Source: Gibbula magus (Eukaryota > Mollusca > Gastropoda > Trochida > Trochidae). From it: 64,000 bases of DNA. Location: assembly GCA_936450465.1 (NCBI GenBank), contig OW388300.1:41448358-41512357 (forward strand), given 5' to 3'. The position numbers and the translations under genes were made by a program. Below are positions 1-11,999 of the stretch, one piece after another; the first letter of the stretch is position 1; every line of letters starts with the position of its first letter. Under the pieces are notes generated by a model. It ran no database searches and had not been told where the DNA came from. It saw only the letters and a list, made by a program, of their open reading frames with translations.

Positions 1-352
1 GGGCAGTAGCACGTTTTTTCGCTCAAATAAGTCAAAGAAATGTATTTGAAAAATAATTTCACCAATAGTAAAACACCCTTCTCTCTTAGGAAAATCAAAT
101 TAAAAATGAGTGTACATCGCTCAGTAAAGCGATGGAAATGGTTTTTGTAATTCCAAATAATAAAATGTGATCACAATAAAATGGCCGCAATGCAATTTTT
201 GCTTTATACGCAACACCGTTATTACCACTATGGATAATTGGATTGTGTAATAAGATGTTTTACCCTCTAAAGTAAACATAAATGACATAAACTATCATGT
301 TAAATGAGAAATTTGCAAAAATAAAATTGGCAAAAAACGTGCTACTGCCCCT
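1..352. mobile_element. TTAA-type MITE, copy 1 (left edge at window start)
   Basis: A short element with terminal inverted repeats. The left end reads gggcagtagcacgttttttc at the first base of the window, and its reverse complement closes the element at about 331-352 (gcaaaaaacgtgctactgcc). The body is AT-rich and has no open frame of its own. Three related copies lie at 34546, 36049 and 37078. Copies 2 and 3 are flanked by TTAA, the target site of piggyBac-type transposases; here TTAA lies two bases beyond the right end. The first base or bases of the left repeat may lie outside the window. It has no transposase, so it would be non-autonomous. The family name is unknown to me and the piggyBac link is an inference. 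Confidence 0.75.
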
Positions 353-819
353 TTTTAACAAAACCACATCTATATGATTGCAAAATAAAAAATCATGCTC
401 TTTTCCAAAGCACATAAATACATGCTTGCAATGTGACTTTCGAATGACCATATCAAGAAGTAAGAGTTCCGACGATCTCTCATGCAGAATGGAGTGGATT
501 GAAAGCCTCGTTATATGACCATGGAATGCCCTTTTTATGTAAAGGTTCATTCACAATGACAGTAATGGATACCACATTAAGCCTTCCAACAGAACTACAT
601 CCTTTTCTTGTCAAACCTTTATGCGACCAACGTCATATCGAACGAGGGATTTCTGCAATGAAGCATCTGCTGAAACTTCATTGTGTAACTAGAAACGGAC
701 ACTACATCACCCTGAAAGGTTCAACATCAAATTGTATCTTGTTAACCAGACGCATCTATTTAAAGTTGAAGAACAGTTACACACTATCAATCTTTACGAA
801 TGCTAAACATAAATGAAAC

Positions 820-1770
820 CTTGCAACACAAATGATCTATGTTGAAAGACAAGCAGTGATTTTTTCTAGATTATGTGATTGATTGCCTTGCTTTCTTCGT
901 GGAGATTAGAACAGAGTCGACTATTCAATAATTTTGTAATTTTATGTTGTTGATCTGCTTTCAAGAAAATGTGTGTTAACATTAAATCAAGTAAATTTTA
1001 TAAAGTCATGTGCTGGCATCAAGCGTCTCAGGAGACTCAGGTGGAACAACGTGTTATAGGGCCTAAGCTTGACACGAGAATCGGAGGTACATAATTTCAT
1101 CTATAACATATTCCAATATTGCGTTTCCTATCATATTTGTAATAGTTCTTCTCCGCAACATTTTGCGAAGTATACCTACATCATCATGTATCTGTTGATT
1201 GATTGACAAAAAAGGCCTAATGAATTTACAATTATCATTAACATTTGTACAGTTAAATCAGACTACTGTACATATTTGCATCGTACTACAAATCACGACA
1301 GCTGCTACTAAATTCCATTCGGACTATATAATAACTTTACGCTTTCTACAGATTAGTGTTTAGGTGAAGCTAATCACATTTCTTTGGGAAATGACTTTCA
1401 TGGACTAGTTTTAGAGGCGTAGTTAGAGTGAAATCATACAATAATGTTTAATTTACGCGTGCAAAGTATAAATATCAACGGTAAAAGGATGTTTCTATTA
1501 CATGTCTACGTCATTTCTGACAGATATATTCAAATCATATTCCAACTTCGACTCCTTTGATACACTATCATGTCCCTGAGCCACAAAGGCCAAGCAGTTG
1601 ACAGCTTCCGTAGAGAACAAAGCCTTTTGATTTGTGTTCCTGGGGCCTATGAGAATTGCAAGACTTAGTGATTTTCCCCTAAATTAAGTTTATTAGGATA
1701 TTTTACATTTCTCCTAACATTGTGAGATTTCCATGACATTGTGAAAAAAAACTTATTTTGAGTTCAATGG
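820..1770. other. No gene seen: unit 1 non-coding sequence
   Basis: AT-rich sequence that aligns piecewise with 19140-20660 in unit 2 and in part with 46880-47160 in unit 3. The frame at 499-816 just upstream (105 codons) is not preserved in the paralogous blocks at 18780 and 46560, which carry frame-breaking changes, so it is not called. No promoter, splice pattern or RNA gene is supported. Confidence 0.6.
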
Positions 1771-1774
1771 TGAC

Positions 1775-1809
1775 AATCAATCAATCAATCTTTATTTCAC
1801 TCAAATGAC
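1775..1809 (-). mobile_element. Tiny LINE 3' tail insertion
   Basis: On the minus strand this reads a short stretch ending in AAATAAAG followed by (ATTG)n, the form of a LINE 3' end with a tetranucleotide tail. The paralogous site in unit 2 (about 20680) reads gatgaccatggcaac without it. In unit 1 the same words are split by about 35 bases and tgac is repeated on both sides. That fits a severely 5'-truncated retrotransposition with a short target duplication. AATAAAG next to a tail also occurs at 5650 and 58668. Confidence 0.6.
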
Positions 1810-3230
1810 CATGTCAACAGTGTAGCTTCACTGTCAAACGTTGAAGCAATAACGTGTCTATACAGGGTGGAATTGTTTGGTAATTTAATACAATATTCAC
1901 TCAAACAAATAGTGTTCTTCTAATCTAATCCACCAAACAGTCGTTGTCTGATAATGCAGTGTTCTTAAGTAATGTCATGGAAACAATCACACATACACGA
2001 TTATAGTCATTAACTTGTTTATGTTATAACCAAATGTAAAATGAAAAATAGCATGGCTTCATAACAAAACATGTTTGAAGTTGACGTTGAAGTCATTTTT
2101 TAGAAACTGAAATTGATCAGACGATTCAGGTCGTCAGATACAAGCCTTGTAACGCACATACTATTGTTTGCAGAATTGCATGTATATAGAATAATCATCA
2201 GACAGCCATGTGGTACGTTTCACGAAGGAAGGGACACTTTTATCCGATATAAAAAGCGGCTTGACATACTCTTCAGACAACAAGATCGAATATTGATAAC
2301 GTGACATGTTTTTCATATTTTGTGAAGACGGTAATTTGACAGGTGATTCAAACCAATTATTCAAGTATTGAGTGGTAAATTTTCTTATCGACGATGGGAT
2401 CTTAGTGAGAGTCAGGGTTACACTAAATTGCGCCTTGGGCTAAAAAAGTGGCTCATATCCTAAGGCATATCCATTTGACTTTCAAGTCCAATTATTCTTA
2501 TAATCATTTTTGTTTCTACGTGCTCTTAGAGGCGTCCCCCAAAAAATGAGATTTCTTTAAACAAAAGTTCAAATGTACTTGAGGTTTTGGTCAAACCGAA
2601 TGTCTAATATTACGGACAGTGAACGGGTTCACAAACAACAGATCAAGGCCCTGGAAATGTATTCCACTGAGTAAACATTTAGGTACATGCTCCGCCAATG
2701 AGGATGACGAATTTTCCGAACTTATTAAATGGCAAATACAAATACAATTGAACATAAGATTATCATGTTTTAGTTAAGTCAGTTACAGCTTAACACCACA
2801 TCCGGTGACGTCACAGGGCACAAGTTCGCTTGAACAAACGCCTTACTTCAAATAAATAAAGATACATCTTCTATCTGAAATTAAAACATTAGGCACTATG
2901 AAAACAGTTACCCCAGAAATCGAAAACAATTTGAACAGTATTGCTTACAAAAGAGATCATCAAGTGCTGTTTATATTCCTATCTTCTCAATTGTTTATCC
3001 TTGAACACATCCATATTGTATATAAATTTACCATATGGAAAAGACATTTATTTCTCAGTGTAGTCTCTGTATATTTATGCTAAACATTACAGATAAACCA
3101 TTCGAGGGTGATTTATTGTTCCTTCAGGCAAATTTCATGAATAAGTATATTTGGATGAAAGAACCAAATACTAATATATTCGATAATTCCTTATATTTTT
3201 TTCGGGAAGGTAATTTATGATTTTTGTTGT

Positions 3231-3297
3231 TTGGAGGCGCAGACGCCTCCAACCTGTATATACACTTGGGATTCCAACCTATATTACTGTTGGAATA
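3231..3297. other. Two adjacent perfect hairpins
   Basis: A 9-bp perfect inverted repeat (ttggaggcg / cgcctccaa, 4-base loop) at 3231-3252 is followed by an 8-bp one (attccaac / gttggaat, 10-base loop) at about 3272-3297. They are not in the paralogous parts of units 2 (22380) and 3 (48900). The role is unknown; they may be the remains of an inserted element. Confidence 0.55.
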
Positions 3298-3640
3298 TTC
3301 AAAATAAACTTTCTAAGTCCTTTTTATATTATTTTCTAGCCTCAACAAGATGTCTCCAACCGTGCCTTTTTAAAGGCTTTTCCTGTTAATTGATTATTTG
3401 ACGGTCACAGCTTTTCTGTCCTTTTGAAGTAGATGTTATCCTTTGAGTTTGATTTGCCCTAGAGGCAATTCTCCTTCAAGAGTGTCTCATCATCTCTACA
3501 TGATTAAATATAGTTATGCTTATTCTATTCAAAATTTGTTTTCATTTCATTACATATATATTCATGTGTTTCCCGTCTTTATATCAAGTTTCTGTTAAAA
3601 CAAATAGTCATATTTTGTATTTAGGAGAGGGTCTCAATTA

Positions 3641-3720
3641 ATGACTTCAGTAGCAGGTGTCTACATCTATCTTTTGAGCTATGGGCTGTACTTATAAGTC
3701 ATGACTAGATGAACTGACAG
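3641..3720. other. Unexpanded counterpart of the 9.4-kb minisatellite site
   Basis: This stretch reads atgacttcagtagcaggt, then gtctacatctatcttttgag, ctatgggctg, then cttataagtcatgactag and atgaactg. Unit 2 has atgacttcggtggcaagt at 22983, directly before the first satellite unit (gtctacatccctctgatgac), and after the last satellite unit tgggtcgtatttataagtca then cgactaggtgaactg at 32391. Both satellite flanks are therefore contiguous here, separated by a single unit-like stretch. Confidence 0.8.
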
Positions 3721-4468
3721 AGGAGAATGTAGACTAGTCAAAGATCAAATGATGGATGTTACATAAGCTTGCTTCACGTGCTTTTTTAAAATAGTTATTC
3801 TAAAAGGTGGGTGTTACTCATCGGTGTGTGATGCGTTAATATTGGAATATCTCTTAATTGAAATGAATGTATAATAGATTATACCAAATACATCTAGATC
3901 TAACGTGCAGTATGTTTAGTGTCAAACATTTCACTCGGTTATTTTATTAGACTTGGTCGTGAGTTTTGACTGCTGAGTTGAATATTCAAAACAATTTGAA
4001 GGAAGCTTTAATTGCATCAAAGCTTGAAACTATGATATTATCGTTTCATGCAGATTGGTGAATCAAGAAAATCAATGTAAAAAGTCATGACTAGGAAAAA
4101 TGCCGGAGACGAATGTACGACTAGACAAAAGAGCAAATCATTGATTTCCCATAAGTTTGGGTCACATGCTATTTGTTATAGTTCTTCTCAGTGTTTGATA
4201 CGCTAATAACTCAAATGATATCTCTTAAATGAAATGAATAATAACATAATGTCTAATAGATTAGACCAAATGCTCACGTACAGTATGTTAAGTGTCAAAT
4301 ATTTTACTTGCTTATTTTATTAGGCTCAGTCAGGATACTTGACTGCTGAGTTGAATATTCATAACTTGTGAAAGGATGTTTGTAGCATCAGACTGATCGA
4401 AACTATGAAATGATCGTTTCGTGCAGACAAGTTGAGATAATTACTGATGGATTCAGAAAATCAATGTA
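3695..4468. repeat. ~385-bp internal tandem duplication in unit 1
   Basis: Two consecutive diverged copies (about 3695-4080 and 4080-4468) share a series of words: gactagtcaaagatcaaat / gactagacaaaagagcaaat, agtatgtttagtgtcaaa / agtatgttaagtgtcaaa, and gactgctgagttgaatattc in both, ending in gaaaatcaatgta. Unit 2 (32395-33175) has only one copy, so the duplication is specific to unit 1 or has been lost from unit 2. Confidence 0.7.
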
Positions 4469-4815
4469 TGTGTCTACTGTTCTTAGTTTGAAGATGTAAA
4501 TATTTCCCTCGGTAGACTATCTTAAAGAGCTATAGATACTTGTACTGGGGACGAACGAGTTCACGTTGCAATCATAGTAAATGGCAAAAACTTTGACTAG
4601 ACGAGACTTGACGAAATTAACATTCAATAATAATATGTAATTTATTTGATAAAGTGATAATTTGCAATTTTTTCTGTTTTTCTATTTGAATGTATACACT
4701 AGTCAGAGAATTATGCAAATGGAATGTGTTTAAAACTACAGTACAAAATAGGCTTGATTTTTTTTGCATATCGTAATATTAAAACCATTGCTTACCCGGC
4801 TTTACATCTCCACAT

Positions 4816-4953
4816 TTCCGTGAACATTAGTTTTTATGATCACCTACTCGTTGATAACATTACTTATCTATATCTAGAGCTATATATGTATTCGAAAGCA
4901 TTGATATTATTCTAGCACAACACACGATGTTAGCAATAAGAACACAATGCAAA
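4816..4953. other. 138-bp block almost identical to 33491-33628
   Basis: The block runs from ttccgtgaacatta to aacacaatgcaaa. By eye, 133 of 138 positions match unit 2 with no indels, while sequence immediately on either side is clearly more diverged and gapped. It has no long open frame, and stops occur in each forward frame. It contains TATAGAT-like and GATA-like words (ttatctatatctagagc). Selection on a non-coding element or gene conversion could explain it. Confidence 0.65.
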
Positions 4954-5029
4954 TTTAGATAATCTTTGAATCACCAAAGTGTCGTATAAACTTTGTTTGC
5001 GCCTAGGATATTTATAAGTCGAATAGTTA

Positions 5030-5640
5030 TAAAAACAATAGAACAGGAGAGGTATTTCAATTCGTGACGTCTAAGGACGTTTATTGATGAACAGTAGTGT
5101 GGCACTATAAGTAGAATAGTCATCGTGTATCATCAGAACAGATCTGTAAATGCATAAATGATAACCAGAGAAGTGCAAAACACAACACAAAAACACAAAA
5201 TACAGATTAAAGACAGATTGACATCATCATCAGACTCCATTGGTTATAACAAATATCAATAGTCTGACATATGTGTGTATATTTCATTTGACGAGTAGGT
5301 GACAGGTTATAAAATCCTTTTAATCATGTAATAAAATAGTGATGATGAAACATCATTATCAGATGTCCATGTGGTTTGATTCACATTGAATTGACAGTTT
5401 GATATCACCACAAGACACGTATATCTAATAGCAATAGTCTGGCATCTTTTTCACACCTGATAATGATGGTAGTGTGACAGGTGCCATGGCAGTATTGATA
5501 TCGAAATCAATTTACTAAGTGAAGAGCTGTCGATTTCCTGATATATGCCAGGTCGTTAAACTCAATCAGTGCAGGGGACCAGAGTAGTACATTAAGGTCT
5601 ACAGTGACACATCATGGTTGCTTGGCTATCCAAATAAGAG
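5030..5640. other. No gene seen: unit 1 block shared with units 2 and 3
   Basis: Aligned blocks include gaacagatctgta (5137 and 33812) and a shared word with acatcatcatcagac at 5220, similar to 33908 and 50166. The (GATGA)-like words are not tandem enough to call a microsatellite. No coding, RNA or promoter signal is supported. Confidence 0.5.
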
Positions 5641-6152
5641 AAACACTAATCTTTATTTGCACTTAAAAGGCCACAGGCCTAAAGTGCATACATGTATATA
5701 CAAACGATATCTTAGGCAGTTGAGACATTTTTTCTATGGATAAAGGCATGATATAAATACAATGACAGATTTTCTAAATGTGTTTTACTAGAACAGGATA
5801 ATAATGATACAAATTTATAAATATTGTGATGTGTAAAGTAATAATTCTTAATATACTTATTTCTAACAGAGTGATATGCTGGACATACACAAATGAAATG
5901 ATATTCATCTTCAATTAAATTCAAATTGCACATTTTACAAATTCCATCTTCTCTTTTTAATCCAGTATATCTTCCTGTTTCTATCTGTAAACCATGACAT
6001 AAGCATCGAAATTGTGTAAGGGAGAGTCTATATCTCCGAACATTTAACGAGGATAAATAACTTTCAGTATAAATAGATTGTTTAAACATTCTGTAATAAA
6101 AATATTTATTTGATACAGATAAGAGGTCAAGCCAGTCTTGCAAATATATCAC
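5640..6152 (-). mobile_element. LINE (non-LTR retrotransposon) C-terminal fragment with 3' end
   Basis: The minus strand holds a 146-codon frame (6152 to 5712) that reads like the extreme C-terminus of a LINE reverse-transcriptase polyprotein. It has an arginine-rich start (VRRYRLSLTQFRCLCHGLQI), ETGRYTG, and a zinc-knuckle-like CKMC...EDEYHFICVCPAY pattern (C-x2-C, then H and C). The reverse-transcriptase and endonuclease domains are missing. Downstream of its stop a short 3' segment ends in AAATAAAG at about 5650, like a LINE poly(A) signal. The unit 2 counterpart (34090-34140) lacks this segment, so it is an insertion in unit 1. It is a 5'-truncated, dead copy; the clade is not assigned. 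Confidence 0.7.
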
Positions 6153-9060
6153 ATGCAGTTGACAAAATACTGTTAGTGTTTATTTTTGAATGGCTACATA
6201 TTACATATTAAATATGTGTATGCATCATTTGATTAAAATGGACTGGGCTCAATCTGCATACGACCATTAATGTGCGTGATCTTTAATTTTAAAAGTGAGT
6301 AGCTTTCTGGTTAAAATTTCTATTGAACAATACAAAATAACTCTGATATGATTCATATAGCTTCGTCAGATTAATATGTTTGTATAATGTAGTTTGTAAT
6401 TATCAGTGTCCGATCTAAACAGATGTGTCTGTTCATCTTATAGAAAAAGAGGATCAATCTCAATGTCTTAATATAACAAGAATTTTGTAAGATATTAAAA
6501 CGAATTCGCTTGTAATTCGGCACTGAATCTCTCTCAGTAATGTCATAGATATGTGGAAAGAGTGAAAAGTATCGTATGAATTGTTTCTGCAGTCGGTCTG
6601 ACAGCCAATATCTCAGAAGGAAGGATGGAGGCTTTGAGCAACTAAGAATTATTATCATATTTGATGAGTACGATGAAGAAAGGGTAGTAAGGGTTATGTT
6701 ACTATAAAACTATGCAAATAAACACAATCGTTCCACTAACCATATATAGTTTCAGTTTCAAACCAGTAAATCATTTCATTAAATACGGATAATGGTGCAC
6801 TCTAAACGACCTCAAACACATTTGAGAAGAGGCAATTGAATCTGACATCTTGGTTAATAGGAGACTACTAAAACATACATGGTTGTCTTTGAAACAATGT
6901 TTTATAGCGGCACACTAGACTTATAAGATAGTCTCACAAATTTGAAATGACGGGAGAGAAAGAAATGTAACTGGTGAATTATGTTCGTGTCAACATTGAT
7001 CAGATCGTATAAACAAATGTAAAAAGCTAGTGGCAAAATTCGTCCTTCGCACCACAATTTCAACATTAATATATAGCAAACGTTTAAAATCCGTTCATGT
7101 GTAAATTAATGTTCAGTTATGCATTTTTCATGAATAATAGCCGCATAAAACCTACAACATCATAGTACATTCATATGAACTGAAATGAGCTGTTCTAAGA
7201 AGAACCCTTAAAATGTACGTTTCAGTCTCTTAAGAAAAACGACAAAACGATGGTAAAGTCAAAACTAAAATCAATTCTTGAAAACCGTTTTTCACATTAC
7301 ACAAAAGTATACACAGCACTAGTGAGTTAAACGAGGTGTATTGATAACGACCATGCAATAAGATATCATGTAAACAAAATACACTCATTAAACGTAGGAC
7401 AATAAGAGCAGTATGTAATTCTCCATGACATTTGAGAACATTGAGAAATTCTGTATAAATTTAAGGAGAGATGGTATCAAGACATTTATCACTCTCATGG
7501 TCACATTTTGCCATAACATGTTATTGTTGTGAATTTATTGGATTTCAATTCATCACCTCATATTACATGTTTAGCAATATCTGAACGAAGTCTTTTGAAC
7601 GTGTAAAACATTATAAAACAAATGCCAGTTTTCATTGAATATATGGTTGCGAACTCTCTGGAAAAAAAACAACATGATGAACATGACTCTTTAAAGTGCC
7701 GAGAAAGGGAAGTAACTCTAGTTTTAACGTTTGAAAAACTGTGTTACTTGGTCCAATCGGTGTGCTGAATTGTGGTATCTTCAGACTAAACAGTAATTAT
7801 TTGCGAGGTTAGATTGTTTCCTGTGTTTCTGACAATACATGCATATAAAGTTACCTGATAGAGTATGTTAATCCAATGAAGAACTGCTAAATGTTTAGTT
7901 CAATGGGTATCACGTTATTATCGGGTGCTAGGTGGCCCACACATCAATATCCATTTTGTACATGGAAATTTGAAGCGTCTCACTGATTGCTGTTGATCAA
8001 TGGTCCATTGAAGTCTTATATGATTTTAAAACACATCTACATTTATCTTAACCTTGTTAAAAATATAATTGCATGGGCTAGACTTTCAAGGATACATTTT
8101 TAGGATTCACATAAGATATGTATGGAACTTTGCGAAAGAGTTTGTGTATTTTACCTTTGACCTATTCTGAAAAATAAATGAAATCAAACTTAAAATATTC
8201 CTTCACTCATCTTTCTTTAAAGAATTTTGGTACACATTTCTATTACAGTATCAATATCATATAACAATCATTCATTCACGAAATGCTTCTATGTACGTAT
8301 ATGTATATATGTTCAAATGTTGTATATGTTATGCAATGTTTCTTTGAGTTAATGCGAATGCGAGTTTGGAATAAAATCTAAATCATAAGGAACTTTTATC
8401 TTTAATGCTTCTTGAAGCATACAGCAGCTGAACTTTGAACCCAAGGCATATGTATGATATCCCCAGAAGCTGCAGTAACGATTCATGCCATACTATGCTT
8501 TGATGGTCTTTAGTTCTGTGTCTCATTTTTACTGAGATGTATGACCTATGGACATATACTGTACCCTCGTGGAAACTAGAGAAATGAGTCATCTAGATAT
8601 TCTAGATACTTAATGTGTGAACAGTTGAAATTGGGAATAGTTTTATGCATATTTGAGAAGAACGTTAAATACAATTGCTCACCGAATATAAGCATATAAT
8701 AACAAATTATGTATTCTGCCTCTCAGAGACGTTATTTATTCTGACACAGTAAGATTAAAATGCAAAAAGCTGATGCATCAACGGAGATGAAACATAAAAC
8801 ATTAACCACACTATCATTATATCAGGACGCACACGGAAATCACAATTACATCTAAGTCTGTGCATGATATGGCGGGGAAAACTGTCTTTATCAGTGTAGA
8901 TAATTATTTATAGAGAAAGTGTGACTGTGTGGTACTTGCAAACGGACTAGTAAAACACGGTTTTACAGATAACGAAGAACAAAATATTCAGGCGTGCAAT
9001 GCATCTGTTATTTATGATGTCAACTAAAAGTATCTGTTGCAAAGAGTTTCAAATGTTGTT
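6153..9060. other. No gene seen: unit 1 non-coding sequence
   Basis: The segment 6700-7020 aligns with 34140-34460 and 8290-8690 aligns with 35620-36010, with many substitutions and small indels. Short frames at 6371-6658 and 8383-8592 on the minus strand are not preserved between copies. A gaaagggaagtaactct word at 7705 resembles termini of common molluscan repeats, but no second end was found. No RNA gene or promoter was recognised. Confidence 0.55.
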
Positions 9061-9061
9061 C

Positions 9062-9087
9062 TGTTCATGTTCATGTTCATGTTCATG
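9062..9087. repeat. (GTTCAT)4 microsatellite
   Basis: Four consecutive copies of gttcat with a clean start and end. It is not seen in the paralogous part of unit 2. Confidence 0.85.
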
Positions 9088-9089
9088 TG

Positions 9090-10780
9090 AATTCTAGAGT
9101 TATTTGATAAAGAACAACTTTTGTTAAAGTTATTTAAGATGAAAATAATACATTATTTGTACAATTTGAGAATGACGGACGTGTGAAAAGCAAATATACT
9201 AACGTTAAAATCATTTAAATGCTTCCTTTAAGGCCAAGTATGACATCTTCATTGATTTCTGCTATCGATTGTTTGTGACTAATTGTCGAAATGTGTTTTA
9301 TAGTGATAGTTTATCCATTGCCCTGAATCATTTATGTACAGAAAGACTTAAATTATATATAACAAATTTGTTGAATGTTGAAACCATGTGCCCGAGTTAT
9401 ACAATCACATAGGGTTTCAATTTCCCTACGCAAGGAATGAGGCCAAACAAAATTGGTTTCTGGTTTCCGCTCACATCAGATTCAAACCCACGCCTCATGT
9501 CTTTTTTCTAGCTTTTAATACAAGAAAGGGCCAGAGAACTAATTCTTTAGCCTCAAAACATTTCTGTTGAGATGGAGTGCAGGAGATTATTGACTATTTG
9601 AAAAAGTAACACAGGGTTTGTTATTTATCTATATAAATAACTGTGTAAATTTAGTTTTTTAACCGATGAGAAGTTGGCATAAAATGGAATTTAATACGTC
9701 ATTCGAAAACAAAAATGTCATAAAAAAATGTGGCATCACATCATCAGACTGTAAAGATCAGAAACATTTATTTTTATTTGTTGGGCCTAACTTTGACCAA
9801 TTTCCATTACTGGTTAATTTAAGACTTGCTTCCTTAAAGGTACATCCATTGTGTTTCATAAAATTTGATTTTGCTTTAATACGATCGACCTCACCACATG
9901 TGCTTCTACAATACAGATAAATTCACTGAGCTTGCATATTATCCCCAATCGCAAATTATATCATAATTACTAGTTTCCAATTAAAATTGAGTAACATCAT
10001 TATGCATGTGCAGAAACCGAAACTGCACGTCCCATTTACATGCACAGTAGTTGTGTGACCTATTAAACATTATCAACTCAAATTTGTCTTTTTGTCTGTT
10101 ATAAATAAGATTCCAAAATAATATTTGACTCGTTGACGCGCGCCACACGCTGTGCAAAAACATCGCAAATTACTTGATATTTGCACTGAAATACAAAAGT
10201 AGGTGAACAAACTTTTGGTATGCAGATGTTCATGTCTCTTTCACTGTGCATTGTGTGAAATACAAGGTACAAACTTAATGATTGTTAATTTAATGTTATC
10301 TTATACCTGATATGGCGTAAAAGGAAGGTAATAGGGTTATTCAAACGTCCTAAAAGGAAACTTTTTGACGACAATGTAAAAACAGCATCTGACAGATTTC
10401 ACTTTGTTGCAAAACTAAGTAATTTGAGGGTCACATCCTGTACATGTACTCTTCTCCCAGGTCTTTGGGAAAGAAGACTGGCAAATTGTTTATCAATGAT
10501 TGCTTAGCAACTAATTAAATGGAATGGAATTTTTCTCTCAGTGAAATGAAACTTTAACCCTTGAATCTCTTGTTTAAAATCAATATACTGTATGCTATAT
10601 GGCTGAAACGGTTGAACAGTAATTGTACAGTGACAAAGTCAGTAACCAAAGAAAATACTCAATACGATAAGACGGAAATGATCAAGGGAGATAACCGGTG
10701 ACGGATTGTTAACAAGATGACCTCGCATGCTTTGCAACGAAGTGATATGAATTGTCACTGGCTCGCAGGTCCAAGCTGCG
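9090..10780. other. No gene seen; contains block shared five times
   Basis: The segment 10210-10560 is the unit 1 member of a block also found at 39440-39740, 52660-53000 and 53225-53470. Shared words are tacctgatatggcgtaaaag, gacagatttc, agctctttgg and ggttgcttggcaactaa. The rest is AT-rich with no supported gene. The frames at 9388-9570 and 9666-9920 have no recognisable domains. Confidence 0.55.
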
Positions 10781-10785
10781 TAGCG

Positions 10786-10955
10786 GTTTGATTGGCTCTC
10801 ACCGGCCACGGGCGGGTAATTTGAGTACAGATTTCTCTGATGAAATTTCCCATGGGTGATATAGTGGAGAGTATCGGAGCATATATAAAACCATGGGTAA
10901 CCGATGGATGACATAGACCCTACCATATAACTCTATTGAAGGAAATGAAGGTAAC
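10786..10955 (+). promoter_or_regulatory. Candidate RNA polymerase II promoter with TATA box and first exon
   Basis: Within about 170 bases are an inverted CCAAT box (gattggct, about 10789), a GC-box-like cacgggcgggt (10808), and a TATA box atatataaaa at 10881-10890. An initiator-like cataga follows about 30 bases downstream. The transcribed stretch then reaches gaaatgaag/gtaacg near 10952, a plausible splice donor. Local GC is higher than in the surroundings. The segment 10600-11560 has no match in units 2 or 3 that I could find. No downstream exon was recognised, so the target is unknown. The arrangement of elements is suggestive but not proof. Confidence 0.35.
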
Positions 10956-10959
10956 GACG

Positions 10960-11560
10960 AAACTACCCCATGCTTAATCAAAGTCATATTTCGCATCAAA
11001 AACAATTATTATGGCGCAGTCGATGCCTACGATATGAAAGCTAAATGATGTCCCTACAAAATGAGCTATAACTGACCACATTGGTATCGTTGTTTCAAAA
11101 GGTATGCGATAAGACAAGTCCGAAAATCGCTGCCTACACACTTTTAAGCCAATTTCCCAGCTCAGGAATATCATCGAAAACTGACCTTTACAATTGTTTA
11201 TTAATTCCAGCAATGTTGACGGCACCTTATTCTCTTCCTACAGAGGTTACCCCCTTCAGATTTCCGATCCTAACCTCTGTTCTATATCGCTTGAAATCGA
11301 GAGCAGAAGCAAAATCCCCAAGCGGAGGAAAGCGGAACCTTGTACTGTACTTCCTCCTTCTCAGCCAATGAAAACTCATCTTTCACCTACCATGACGACC
11401 GAGTGACTTTAAAGAACAAGCCATTTTACTCTTTAGGTTCTTGCTCATTAGCATGTGTTCTTCGAATATGTCTGATGGAAATAACACGCACAAATGAACC
11501 AATTTTGGTATTTGTCTCTGATTTGGTCTTCTCTATTTATAAGTATGTTTATCATCAATA
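10960..11560. other. GC-richer unit 1-specific segment, no gene assigned
   Basis: Overlapping short frames on both strands (11081-11371 +, 11194-11406 +, 10974-11225 -) mark a stretch with fewer stops and more GC than its surroundings. None has a recognisable domain. A CCAAT box readable on the minus strand (cagccaatga, 11364) sits next to GGAA-rich words. It could contain an exon or a divergent promoter partner to the candidate at 10.8 kb, but there is no direct evidence. Confidence 0.3.
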
Positions 11561-11999
11561 GTTTTCACACAATCAAATACATACTTCGAGGAAAACACAT
11601 TTAACGAGAAAACGTTTTTCTTACGTTTATTTTATCATTATGACGTGACACTGGAAAATGTCACTTTTTCAACTAGATTCAATTGCAACCAATCAGGACA
11701 ACCCCTTTTTACCCTCAATTGCAATCGGTTGTTGTATTATTGAAATATAATTTCAATTGTTTGAGAGGAAATATGTTAGTGATCGCTGGTTGCTGGGTTG
11801 CTGGGTGCCTAGACCATGTTATTTGGCAACATGGCCAATACTGGAATACTTGAGGCCAATCAGAGAGAATATGACTTCCACATGGTGAAATAACTGACCT
11901 ATTGTTTTGAAATAACACACATCAAACGCGATATTTTTTCGGAAAAAGGCTCTCAATTAAAAATACTAGATATAATAAAATTAGCATGACTGAGGGTTT

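Noticed and set aside
499..816. 105-codon frame at the start of unit 1
   Set aside because: The homologous segments at 18780 and 46560 have frame-changing indels and stops.
3231..3297. Bacterial-type intrinsic terminators
   Set aside because: The two hairpins have no T-run and the DNA is eukaryotic; they are recorded only as hairpins.
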